Part shown: piece after piece, positions 1 through 6,757 of the stretch
How the letters are laid out: every line of letters starts with the position of its first letter
How positions within the stretch are numbered: position 1 is the first letter of the stretch
Assembly (NCBI GenBank): GCA_003648395.1
Contig: QMPB01000196.1
Location: 1-7,614, forward strand
Direction: 5' to 3'
DNA: 7,614 nt
Source of the DNA: Bacteroidota bacterium
Lineage (GTDB): Bacteria > Bacteroidota > Bacteroidia > Bacteroidales > UBA1556
Made by a program: the position numbers and the translations under genes
Notes under the pieces: generated by a model
Told to the model about the DNA's origin: nothing
The model's input: only the letters and a program-made list of their open reading frames with translations
The model's database searches: none

Positions 1-122
1 GTAAACTAGATGCTGATGCTAATGGTAGTATTTCTAAAGAAGAAATGAAAGTATTTGTTGCATCAATGAGCGCTGAACACGAAGAAGGCAAATGTGGTGA
101 AGGCAAATGTGGAAGTAAATAG
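1..122 (+). CDS. 3' end of an EF-hand protein with a C-terminal double EGKCG tail (possible MNIO-modified copper-binding RiPP precursor)
   Basis: Partial gene: the start lies left of the window. The frame is fixed by the TAG at 120-122, and 39 complete codons are visible from base 3. The first 14 residues contain a textbook 12-residue EF-hand calcium loop (codons 9-44), with Asp at positions 1 and 3, Asn at 5, Gly at 6, Ile at 8 and Glu at 12. A short helix-like stretch follows, then the tail HEEGKCGEGKCGSK. EGKCG is the motif in HvfA and bufferin precursors whose cysteines are converted by MNIO (DUF692) enzymes into copper-binding groups; such precursors are normally secreted. Seen: EF-hand loop and two EGKCG copies. 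Known: motif and enzyme family. Inferred: that this protein is such a substrate. The signal peptide and any neighbouring MNIO gene would be outside the window. Alternative: an ordinary secreted EF-hand protein that binds metal through unmodified cysteines. The coding call is firm; the function is tentative. Confidence 0.85.
   Translation, partial: KLDADANGSISKEEMKVFVASMSAEHEEGKCGEGKCGSK
84..113 (+). repeat. Tandem 15-base repeat encoding EGKCG twice
   Basis: Two adjacent in-frame 15-base units (84-98 and 99-113) differ only in the last base (GGT versus GGA for the final Gly). Each encodes Glu-Gly-Lys-Cys-Gly. The near identity at DNA level, including third positions, suggests a recent duplication of the motif, the usual way such core-peptide repeats expand. 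Confidence 0.85.
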
Positions 123-143
123 ATATAATTTTTATAAAAAGAG

Positions 144-179
144 AAAGCCAAGTTTCGATATGGGACTTGGCTTTTTTTT
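144..179. terminator. Intrinsic terminator shared by the convergent EF-hand gene and batE
   Basis: A perfect 10-bp stem, AAAGCCAAGT (144-153) with ACTTGGCTTT (165-174), encloses an 11-base loop and runs into eight T (172-179). This is a strong rho-independent terminator for the plus-strand gene ending at 122. Read on the minus strand, the same stem is followed by CTCTTTTTATAAA, so it should also stop transcripts leaving batE, whose stop codon is only 15 bases from the T-run. It is the only element in the 71-base gap between the two stop codons. Confidence 0.9.
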
Positions 180-193
180 ATACAGATAAGTAT

Positions 194-952
194 TTAGATT
201 CTCTCAAAATCAGTTTTTAGAAGCCAACCTTCGCTGCCATTTGCCAATTTGACTTTTTGCCAATCTTTAGACTCATCTAACAAACTAACTTTAGTGCCTT
301 GGTGTAGAATAAAAATAGTGCTACTATTTTCATCTGGGGCGCTCTTTACATTAACCGTAGGGGTGAAGATGATAGAAGTATTATGAGTAGTCTTTATTTT
401 GTAACTATTATATCCAATAATTCCACTAGTAAAACTAAGCACAATAAAAAGAATAGATAATGTAAAACTAAACCTTTTTGTACTAGGTTTATTTGAGACA
501 AAATAGATAATAACAAATAACATTAGAAAAGAGAAAATACTAATGTTTATATACATCCACTCTTTTTCATTAAACATATACACCATATTTTCCCACCAAG
601 TTTTAAGAAAGAATTCAGGTACATCATCAATTCGATCTGCAATATGAGTATTTGCTAACTCTAAATTATAGTTTATATCCTTATTATTTGGGTCTATCTT
701 TTTTGCTTTTTCATAATAAAGAATAGCTTTAGGTATTTCATCCATTTTATACCATGCATTGCCTAAATTGAAATAAATGCTAGATGACTCAATATTGTTT
801 CTTAACAGTGAGTCGTATAGAGTTATACTCTGTTCATATTCGCCTTTATTGAAATGGTCATTAGCAATTTCAAATAGTGTTTTAGCAGAATCTGCCAACA
901 TAATAAGAGGGATAAATAAAAGTACTACCGATAAACTAAATAATTTTTTCAT
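194..952 (-). CDS. batE: BatE: TPR protein with two membrane helices and a C-terminal SH3-like domain
   Basis: 252 residues, last gene of the bat operon, starting 7 bases after the batD stop. A hydrophobic N-terminus (residues about 3-20, probable signal peptide ending LADSA) is followed by two TPR units at about 25-58 and 59-92; the second, with YFNLGNAWYKM and AILYYEKAKKIDP, is very typical. Two membrane helices lie at about 135-153 and 162-181, with a short basic connector (NKPSTKR) that should be cytoplasmic. The C-terminal region from about 190 to 250 looks like a bacterial SH3 domain (VNVKSAPDENS, then LHQGTKVSLL, then WQKVKLANGSEGWL). TPR and SH3 parts would therefore both face the periplasm and probably mediate protein or cell-wall contacts. 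The order TPR, two helices, SH3 and the position after batD identify BatE. No enzymatic motif is visible. There is no Shine-Dalgarno sequence; translation may be coupled to batD. Confidence 0.92.
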   Translation of the reverse strand: MKKLFSLSVVLLFIPLIMLADSAKTLFEIANDHFNKGEYEQSITLYDSLLRNNIESSSIYFNLGNAWYKMDEIPKAILYYEKAKKIDPNNKDINYNLELANTHIADRIDDVPEFFLKTWWENMVYMFNEKEWMYINISIFSFLMLFVIIYFVSNKPSTKRFSFTLSILFIVLSFTSGIIGYNSYKIKTTHNTSIIFTPTVNVKSAPDENSSTIFILHQGTKVSLLDESKDWQKVKLANGSEGWLLKTDFERI

Positions 953-959
953 AGCAATC

Positions 960-2789
960 TTATTTTAAAGTTTTTTCAATTTTACTAATTATTTTTACTG
1001 ATTTATCATATAATTCAAGCATATCATGCTGATTTCTAGTTGGTGCATATCTTGCATATTCACATTGTTCTAGAATTTGACTAATTTCTGTAATGTCATT
1101 AATATCAACATTATTTTCCATCAGTTTTCCTTTAATAATATCCATTGACAATTCAGAAAGGTTAATATTGAATTTATCAGAAAGATAACCCCAAATAGCT
1201 TTTGAGGTTTCTTCATAAAATTTCGCTTCGTCATTTTCATTTAAAAATTTTGATGCAATTTTAAGCCTTTTCTTTGCCATTTTTGTTGCTTTTTTCAATC
1301 TCATTAAAGAAGTATTTCCTTTTTTCTTCTCTTGTTTTTTAAGGTAAATAATTAGTAGAATACTAAGAATAAAGATAGATATTAGGGATAAAATATGCTT
1401 CAATGAGTTAAAGCCATGAGAATCTATTTCACTAGTAGTTCCAATTATAGTAGAGATATATCTAATATCTTTACCTAAATATTTAATTTCATCTCTATTT
1501 ACACTACTACTAGCTGCACCATTAAAAATAATTCCTTCTCCTTTTGTAACATGAATTTTGAATTCTGGTGAGGTACTACTTTCATAATGCTCTGTTTGAG
1601 GATTAAAATAGTAGAATCCGAATGAAGGAATAGTAAAATCACCTTCATTTCTTGGTATAATGAGATACTCATAAGTTTTGCTACCATTAACACCAGTAGT
1701 GGTTTTCTTGCTTTTCTTACTGACTTTAGGGTCATAGACTTCAAAGTCAGGAGGGAAGTTTATTTTTGGAGCTTCTAGTAGTCCAATGTTTCCATTTCCT
1801 TTAATTGTAACCTTTAAGTTAAAAGCATCATTGGCTTTAAGTTCTGTTTTATCAATTTCTGCTTTCATATTAAATTTACCTACAACTCCAGTAAATCCTT
1901 TAGGTTTATTGGTTGGAAGTGCATTAACAGTGATTGTAATTTTTGGAGAATTAAGTTTTACAGTTTCATTAGCATAATATTGAATAACATTTCCATACAT
2001 CATTTGTTCAAAATGATCTCTAGCTTTTCTTTTTTTAATTATCTGTATTATAGCATCAAGTTTGAAAGAGCCTATTTCTAATTTGCCACTTTTTTGTGGA
2101 AATAGTACAGATTTATTTAGTATTACAACATTATAGCTTTTACCATTAACAACTTCTTTTGTTAGTTTTAATTCACCAATATCGATTCCTTCTTTCCAAA
2201 AACCAGTATAACTAGGTTCTTTAAAATCGGTAATATTTGCAAGTCTTTCTTTTGAATAAAGTTTCTGAGTTAGAATAACAGGCTCACCTATATAGATATT
2301 TCTTTTACTAACAAAAGATTTTACAAATACTACACCATTGGTTTTAAATTTAGTATTTTTGATGGTATTGTTATTTGCTATGGAAGTTGCATTTGGATTA
2401 CTAGCATTCTTTACTACTTCAATACTTATTGGGGCTGATTTATATACTTTCTCATTAACACTAACTGTAGCAATAGGCAATTTTAGTTTGCCTAGTTTAA
2501 TTGCTTTAACATAATAAGTATACGATTTCTTGGTAGTACTGCTTGTTCTACCATTGATTATTTGCATACTAGTAGAGCTGCTAGTACTTGGGCCGCCTAG
2601 TAATTGAAAATCATTAAATTCTGGCCCTGTAAAATCTGCATCTTGGTTTATACTATAAGTTAGCCTAAATTGTCCTCCTAATTCTACTTTAGCAGGAGCA
2701 TCAACAGTAAACTGTACTTTTTGTGATTTTACCTCCCCCATAAAAAGAAGAAGTAAAATAATTAACCAATATTTATTTTTATTATGCAT
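960..2789 (-). CDS. batD: BatD: large periplasmic beta-domain protein with one membrane helix and a cytoplasmic helical tail
   Basis: 609 residues, the usual BatD size. Residues 1-22 form a signal peptide (hydrophobic stretch 8-17, cleavage likely at VKS-Q). The periplasmic part, about 23-460, is beta-rich. It shows typical BatD features: an N-terminal VDAPAKVELGGQFRLTYSIN segment, the SFVSKRNIYIGEPVILTQKLY segment near 158-178, and the PPDFEVYDPKVS segment near 346-357 after a GNGNIGLLEAP turn. LGKDIRYI (438-445) precedes a membrane helix at about 465-483. The cytoplasmic tail (about 485-609) begins very basic, then forms a helical domain with the motif QCEYARYAP at 575-583. No catalytic residues are recognisable; the family is thought to be a scaffold in the Bat envelope complex. 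It starts 23 bases after batC with no Shine-Dalgarno sequence. The tail resembles that of the BatD-like protein encoded at 5715-6689. Confidence 0.94.
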   Translation of the reverse strand: MHNKNKYWLIILLLLFMGEVKSQKVQFTVDAPAKVELGGQFRLTYSINQDADFTGPEFNDFQLLGGPSTSSSTSMQIINGRTSSTTKKSYTYYVKAIKLGKLKLPIATVSVNEKVYKSAPISIEVVKNASNPNATSIANNNTIKNTKFKTNGVVFVKSFVSKRNIYIGEPVILTQKLYSKERLANITDFKEPSYTGFWKEGIDIGELKLTKEVVNGKSYNVVILNKSVLFPQKSGKLEIGSFKLDAIIQIIKKRKARDHFEQMMYGNVIQYYANETVKLNSPKITITVNALPTNKPKGFTGVVGKFNMKAEIDKTELKANDAFNLKVTIKGNGNIGLLEAPKINFPPDFEVYDPKVSKKSKKTTTGVNGSKTYEYLIIPRNEGDFTIPSFGFYYFNPQTEHYESSTSPEFKIHVTKGEGIIFNGAASSSVNRDEIKYLGKDIRYISTIIGTTSEIDSHGFNSLKHILSLISIFILSILLIIYLKKQEKKKGNTSLMRLKKATKMAKKRLKIASKFLNENDEAKFYEETSKAIWGYLSDKFNINLSELSMDIIKGKLMENNVDINDITEISQILEQCEYARYAPTRNQHDMLELYDKSVKIISKIEKTLK

Positions 2790-2812
2790 AATTCTATATT
2801 TCTATTGTTTGA

Positions 2813-3634
2813 CTACCAATCCTTCTCAACTTTAACTGCTTTTACTTTTACTTGCATCTTCTGAAGCTTCTCTTTGGTGTCTTTTTCTTTCTCTGCCATG
2901 GCTTTAAGAATTCTTTCAGTTTCTTTCTTGCTCATTTTCTTCTCATCCTTTTTTTCTCCTTGTTGCTGATCTTTCTTATCGCCTTTTTTATCTTTATCTT
3001 GTTGTTGCGGTTGTTCTTGTTTGTCTTTGTCCTTATTTTCTTGATCTTTCTTGTCTTGTTGATCTTTCTTATCTTGATCTTTCTTGTCTTGCTTTTGTTT
3101 ATCTTGGTTCTGTTTTTTCTTGTCTTTATTTTGGTCTTTGTTATCTTTGTTTTTCTTATCTTTATCTTGCTTCTGCTGTTGTTTTTTTAGTTCCATAGCA
3201 TAAGATAAATTGTAACGAGTATCTTGTGCTTTTGGGTTTAATAGTAGCGAGTTTTTATAATCTTCAATTCCCCCATCAATATCTTTTTTCTCAGTCATTA
3301 ATTTGCAATTTCCCAAGTTATGGTATATCTGAGCTTTTATTTTATCATTGGGCGAGTTTGGAAGCAATTGCTCATATTCTATGGCTGCATCTTTATATCT
3401 CTTTTGTTTGAAGAGTGAATTAGCCAGATTATAGTTTGCATTAAAGTAGTTTTCAGATTCAGAGAGTGCCATTTGATATTTCTCTTCTGATGTTTTATAA
3501 TCCTCCTTCTCGTAGGCTTCATTACCTTCTCTAGTAAGTTTTCTAGTTTTACGACTATCAGATTGTGCATTACTAGAATTAGTAATAATACTCAATACAG
3601 TAATCATAAATATATATACGCTTTTCTTCAACAT
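2813..3634 (-). CDS. batC: BatC: secreted TPR protein with a Lys/Asp/Gln low-complexity segment and conserved KDW tail
   Basis: 273 residues. Residues 1-23 are a signal peptide (ending NSSNA-Q), so the mature protein is periplasmic. Three TPR units lie at about 32-65, 66-99 and 102-135; the second (YNLANSLFKQKRYKDAAIEYEQLL) is closest to consensus. Residues 150-233 consist almost wholly of Lys, Gln, Asp, Asn and Glu and are surely disordered. The last 40 residues are ordered again, a helix (KKETERILKAMAEKEKDTKE) ending VKVEKDW; such a KDW terminus is characteristic of Bacteroidota BatC. The TPRs probably bind a partner within the Bat complex; BatC and BatE supply its two TPR modules. The start follows batB by 9 bases. 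The only oddity is the length and purity of the charged linker. No enzymatic function is expected. Confidence 0.93.
   Translation of the reverse strand: MLKKSVYIFMITVLSIITNSSNAQSDSRKTRKLTREGNEAYEKEDYKTSEEKYQMALSESENYFNANYNLANSLFKQKRYKDAAIEYEQLLPNSPNDKIKAQIYHNLGNCKLMTEKKDIDGGIEDYKNSLLLNPKAQDTRYNLSYAMELKKQQQKQDKDKKNKDNKDQNKDKKKQNQDKQKQDKKDQDKKDQQDKKDQENKDKDKQEQPQQQDKDKKGDKKDQQQGEKKDEKKMSKKETERILKAMAEKEKDTKEKLQKMQVKVKAVKVEKDW
2936..3187 (-). repeat. Low-complexity Lys/Gln/Asp coding tract inside batC
   Basis: This stretch encodes residues 150-233 of BatC. At DNA level it is built from degenerate CTT, GTC/ATC and TTG triplets (plus-strand view). Its core at 3041-3088 holds three near-identical 15-base units encoding DKKDQ, differing by a single GAC/GAT change, with one extra Gln codon between two of them. 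The tract is probably prone to slippage and to length variation between strains. Confidence 0.85.
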
Positions 3635-3643
3635 GATTAAATA

Positions 3644-4708
3644 TTATTTGTCTTCTTTAGTATTAAATAAATTCAAACTATTCTTTTTGTCACTTCTTTC
3701 TCGAATAATAATTTCCAATAATAAAAAGAATAGACTTATTGCTGCAAATATCTGAAATCTACTCTCATAATCTTTAAAAGTTTGAGTTTCTATTTCAGTT
3801 TTGCTCATTTTATTTATTTCATCAAGAATAAGTTTAAGTCCTGTTTTATTATTATTTGCTCTAACGTACATTCCATCGCCATTGCTTGCAATTTCTTGAA
3901 GTAGAGTTTCATTAAAACGAGTTATTACAGTATGTCCTTCTCTATCTTTCTTAAACCCAATTTTTCTACTACCACTATACTTGGGAATTGGAGCGCCTTT
4001 AATTGTTCCCATTCCAATGGTATAGACTTTTATTCCTTCTTCTTTGGCATTTTTAGCTTCTTCAATGGCTCCTTCTTCATGATCTTCACCATCAGTAATC
4101 ACAATTATAGCTTTATTTCTTTCGGCATCTTTATTATTCTCATAAGCGTTCTTAAAAGTTTCTCTTCCCATTTCAATGGCAGAAGCAATACTTGTTCCTT
4201 GTGTGCTTATAAAGTCGGTATTTACAGTAGAAAGAAACATTTTTGCAGCACTATAGTCTGTTGTAATTGGTAACTGAGTATAGGCTTTGCCTGCAAATAC
4301 AATTATTCCAATTCTATCTCCTTCTAAGTTATCAACTAGCTTAGAGATAGAACGCTTAGCTCTAGTAAGTCTATTTGGCTTAATATCTTCTGCTAGCATA
4401 GAATTTGAAATATCTACAGCTATAATTATATCAATACCTTTACGTTGAACTTTTTCTAATTTTGAACCAATTTGTGGGTTTGCAATCCCAATCATTAAGC
4501 TACTAATGGCAATTAGAAAAAAGATAAATTTCCAATTCTTTAGTTTATAACTAACATTCGGCATTAACCTTTCTACTAGGTCTATTTCACCAAACATATT
4601 CCATTTCTTCTTTTGTGCTTTTAGAATAATTAGCCAGATCACTAATATAAAAGGGACTGCTATTAAAGCATAAAGAAACTCAGGATTTTCAAATCTAAAT
4701 ATTTTCAT
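3644..4708 (-). CDS. batB: BatB: membrane-anchored VWA-domain protein
   Basis: 354 residues. Membrane helices lie at about 11-29, 59-78 and 317-335, bracketing a VWA domain at about 90-300. The metal-ion-dependent adhesion site (MIDAS) is complete: DISNSM at 99-104 gives Asp99, Ser101 and Ser103, Thr172 sits in the GTS turn, and Asp206 in ITDGEDHEEG. Other family marks are IKPNRLTRAKR (109-119) and the segment IGFKKDREGHTVITRFNE (250-267), which is typical of BatB. The VWA domain between helix 2 and helix 3 would probably bind a divalent cation and a protein ligand at the membrane. It lies 5 bases after batA and 9 before batC. Second position among the two VWA genes, and the TDGEDHE context, favour BatB over BatA. 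No missing residues or frame breaks are seen. Confidence 0.94.
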   Translation of the reverse strand: MKIFRFENPEFLYALIAVPFILVIWLIILKAQKKKWNMFGEIDLVERLMPNVSYKLKNWKFIFFLIAISSLMIGIANPQIGSKLEKVQRKGIDIIIAVDISNSMLAEDIKPNRLTRAKRSISKLVDNLEGDRIGIIVFAGKAYTQLPITTDYSAAKMFLSTVNTDFISTQGTSIASAIEMGRETFKNAYENNKDAERNKAIIVITDGEDHEEGAIEEAKNAKEEGIKVYTIGMGTIKGAPIPKYSGSRKIGFKKDREGHTVITRFNETLLQEIASNGDGMYVRANNNKTGLKLILDEINKMSKTEIETQTFKDYESRFQIFAAISLFFLLLEIIIRERSDKKNSLNLFNTKEDK

Positions 4709-4713
4709 TTCTG

Positions 4714-5718
4714 CTAAGGTTTAATTCTAAAAATACTTAATCTTAATACTAATTCTAACAATAGTAGAACTAATGCTGCTATGGCAAAGTTTTTAAACTC
4801 TTCAGATTTATTCTGAAAAATATTGACATCTATTTTTGATTTTTCCAGTTTATCTATCTCTTGATAAACAGTTTCAAGGCTTTTGTTTGATGTTGCTCTA
4901 AAATATTTGCCATCAGTTTTCTCGGCAACTTCTTTAAGAATAGCTTCATCAATATTTACATCAACATCTATTATTTGTTCACCAAAAGCGGTTTGAACAG
5001 GCATTGGCGCTTTTCCTTTTGTCCCAACTCCAATAGTATAAACTCTTATACCATAAGTTTTTGCAATTTCTGCTGCCGATACAGGGTCAATGCTCCCGCT
5101 ATTTTGAATTCCATCAGTTAATAGAATAATTACTCTGCTGATAGCTTTACTATCTTTTATACGGTTAATTGCAGTTGCCAACCCATCACCAATAGCAGTG
5201 CCATCTTCTATCATTCCACTTTTAATTGGTTTGAATAGATTTTTAAGTACTACATGGTCAGTTGTTAGTGGGCATTGGGTAAAAGCTTCGCCACTAAAAA
5301 TCACTAATCCTATTCTATCGTTTTCTCTATTATCAATAAACTCCTTGGCAACTTCTTTAGCTGCTTCAAGTCTGTCTGGCTTCAAATCGCGAGCACGCAT
5401 ACTACCAGAAACGTCTATTGCCATTATTATGTCTATACCAGTAACATTTACATGTCTTTGTTTGCTGTGAATTTGAGGTCGAGCCATTACAATAATTAAT
5501 AGCGAGAATGCAATTAGCCTTATGAAGAAAGGTAAATGTCTTAACCTAGTCTTAAGATTTGGTTTTAAATTTTTTGCCCATTCCAAGCTAGGGATACCAA
5601 TGGCAGCATGTTGTTTCCTGCTCTTAAAATAATAGTAAACTATTAGTACAGGAATCAAAGTAAATAGCAGTAGCCATAAAGGTTGAGCAAAACTAAGTTT
5701 GTGAAAAAAAATCATCAT
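4714..5718 (-). CDS. batA: BatA: membrane-anchored VWA-domain protein
   Basis: 334 residues. Membrane helices lie at about 13-30, 63-79 and 309-327, with the VWA domain at about 93-300. The MIDAS is intact: DVSGSM at 102-107 (Asp102, Ser104, Ser106), Thr174 in DGTAIGDG, and Asp202 in LLTDGIQNSG. The run DPVSAAEIAKTYGIRVYTIG, then GTKGKAPMPVQTAFG, is typical of BatA. It is a paralogue of the next gene, batB, and the two probably act together as divalent-cation-dependent protein-binding subunits. The ATG at 5716-5718 overlaps the TGA of the preceding gene (ATGA), giving translational coupling; a second in-frame ATG follows directly (5713-5715), so the exact start could shift by one codon. An excellent Shine-Dalgarno sequence precedes it. 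Nothing is truncated. Confidence 0.94.
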   Translation of the reverse strand: MMIFFHKLSFAQPLWLLLFTLIPVLIVYYYFKSRKQHAAIGIPSLEWAKNLKPNLKTRLRHLPFFIRLIAFSLLIIVMARPQIHSKQRHVNVTGIDIIMAIDVSGSMRARDLKPDRLEAAKEVAKEFIDNRENDRIGLVIFSGEAFTQCPLTTDHVVLKNLFKPIKSGMIEDGTAIGDGLATAINRIKDSKAISRVIILLTDGIQNSGSIDPVSAAEIAKTYGIRVYTIGVGTKGKAPMPVQTAFGEQIIDVDVNIDEAILKEVAEKTDGKYFRATSNKSLETVYQEIDKLEKSKIDVNIFQNKSEEFKNFAIAALVLLLLELVLRLSIFRIKP

Positions 5719-6689
5719 AATTCAGCCTCCTTTTCATCTTTAGATTTATCAACAGCTGTTTCTGGTTTTGGCATAGTTTCTTTTACAAATTGATATGCCC
5801 ATTTCAGAGCACTGCTATTATCATCGGCAAGAGGTTTAGTTTTTGCAAACTTTACAAAATCAGCAGTTTTAAGTACTTGGGTAGTAGTTTCTTTTAAGTC
5901 GTCACTAATACTTTGTAACTTTAGTTTTTCAATAATATCATCACTTACCATCTCCATTGCCCCAATATCCCATATACCGTCCATATATGTTCTAACAATA
6001 TCTGTTAGGGACGAATAGTATTCTTTAAATTCATTATTCTGCCATAATCTTTTACTACTAAGATTATCAAGATCTTTAATAGCAGTAATATGTGGAGGGA
6101 TAGGAGGCTTTTTAGGAAGCACAAATATTGGTTTATTGTTTTTAATCCTTCTATAAATGTATATTCCAATAATTATTAGAATGATAATACCTAAACCAAT
6201 AATTACATAAATAATATAGTCTTGCCAAATTACAGGAACTTGTATTATTGGTTTAATATCAGTAATTCCTTTCTTCATATCTACTTTCAATGCAAAAACT
6301 CCTAAAAATAATTCAGGTGTATTGGCACTACTGAATGTAGTATCATTTATGATATCATATTTGAAACTAAGTGGAGGTATAGAAATAAAACCAGTGTCAA
6401 AACTATTAATTAATAAATCTGCTTTAATTGTTATTTTATTTGAATTAGGATTGATAACAGTGTCAAACTCACTAATATTAAGAATGTCAAAATGTTCTCC
6501 TAGCTTATTTTCTGCTATATTTGGCCAAATTACTTTTTTATCTTTGGGCTGCGTAAGTTCAAGGTGAAGAGTTGTTTGGTCACCAATAAGCAATATATTA
6601 GTGTCTAAACGAGCCTTGATACTAACATCTTGAGCTGTAACACTAAGTGTTAAAAATATTGCTATTATTATGTTTATTATGTACTTCAT
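5715..6689 (-). CDS. BatD-like membrane protein between DUF58 and BatA
   Basis: 324 residues. Residues 1-19 form a signal peptide (cleavage at VTA-Q). A beta-rich periplasmic domain spans about 20-143. The conserved-looking DIKPI (144-148) precedes a membrane helix at about 159-179 and a basic stop-transfer segment (YRRIKNNK). The cytoplasmic part starts with a proline-rich linker (PKKPPIPPH, 192-200) and continues as a helical domain, with KRLWQNNEFKEYYSSLTDIV, then MEMVSDDIIEKL, then DFVKFAKTKPL. Bacteroidota bat operons commonly have a protein of this layout at this place, usually left as hypothetical or as BatD-like. It resembles a shortened BatD: one beta region instead of several, with the same helical tail type. 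The final 20 residues are charged and probably disordered. Its stop overlaps the batA start. No enzyme motif is visible; a scaffold role is inferred from topology and context. Confidence 0.9.
   Translation of the reverse strand: MKYIINIIIAIFLTLSVTAQDVSIKARLDTNILLIGDQTTLHLELTQPKDKKVIWPNIAENKLGEHFDILNISEFDTVINPNSNKITIKADLLINSFDTGFISIPPLSFKYDIINDTTFSSANTPELFLGVFALKVDMKKGITDIKPIIQVPVIWQDYIIYVIIGLGIIILIIIGIYIYRRIKNNKPIFVLPKKPPIPPHITAIKDLDNLSSKRLWQNNEFKEYYSSLTDIVRTYMDGIWDIGAMEMVSDDIIEKLKLQSISDDLKETTTQVLKTADFVKFAKTKPLADDNSSALKWAYQFVKETMPKPETAVDKSKDEKEAEL
5726..5732 (-). promoter_or_regulatory. Strong Shine-Dalgarno sequence for batA
   Basis: On the minus strand AAGGAGG ends 7 bases before the batA ATG at 5718, inside the last codons of the preceding BatD-like gene. 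It is a full match to the anti-Shine-Dalgarno core. The other starts visible here (batB, batC, batD, batE and the BatD-like gene) show nothing comparable, in keeping with the general scarcity of such sites in Bacteroidota. Confidence 0.7.
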
Positions 6690-6757
6690 TTGTTAGATTA
6701 ATTAAAAGGTATTAATTCTTTTAACTTAATTATTATTAATGATTTGTATGTCAATTA
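6690..6757 (-). other. 68-base A+T-rich gap between the DUF58 and BatD-like genes
   Basis: This is the longest spacer in the operon. It is nearly all A and T, with several ATTAAT-type words and no hairpin with a T-run. I found no convincing Bacteroidota promoter (TTTG about 20 bases before TAnnTTTG): the nearest is TACCTTTT on the minus strand at 6704-6711, without a matching upstream element. The gap may only reflect loose packing, but an internal promoter or processing site cannot be excluded. Confidence 0.5.

Noticed and set aside
1499..1744. Minus-strand open frame in another frame within batD (also 3379-3570 within batC)
   Set aside because: batD and batC are intact across these stretches with family-typical sequence, so there is no frameshift to explain and no reason to call overlapping genes.
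2852..3190. Plus-strand open frame of 112 codons made almost wholly of Leu, Phe, Ile and Val
   Set aside because: It is the antisense image of the Lys/Asp/Gln tract of batC; codons for those residues read backwards as hydrophobic ones. It has no gene context of its own and looks like a membrane protein only by composition.
3932..4273. Plus-strand open frame of 113 codons opposite batB
   Set aside because: It lies entirely inside a clearly conserved VWA gene on the other strand and its product resembles nothing I recognise. The same reasoning applies to the plus-strand frames at 777-968, 1786-1977, 3226-3411, 5198-5470, 6322-6567 and 6848-7057.
6704..6711. TACCTTTT on the minus strand as a Bacteroidota -7 element (TAnnTTTG)
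   Set aside because: The last base does not match, and no TTG or TTTG is found about 20 bases upstream.
6749..6754. TTGACA on the minus strand, like a sigma-70 -35 element, just inside the DUF58-BatD-like spacer
   Set aside because: There is no good -10 element at 16-18 bases, and the Bacteroidota housekeeping sigma factor uses a different consensus. In A+T-rich DNA a hexamer of this kind is expected by chance.
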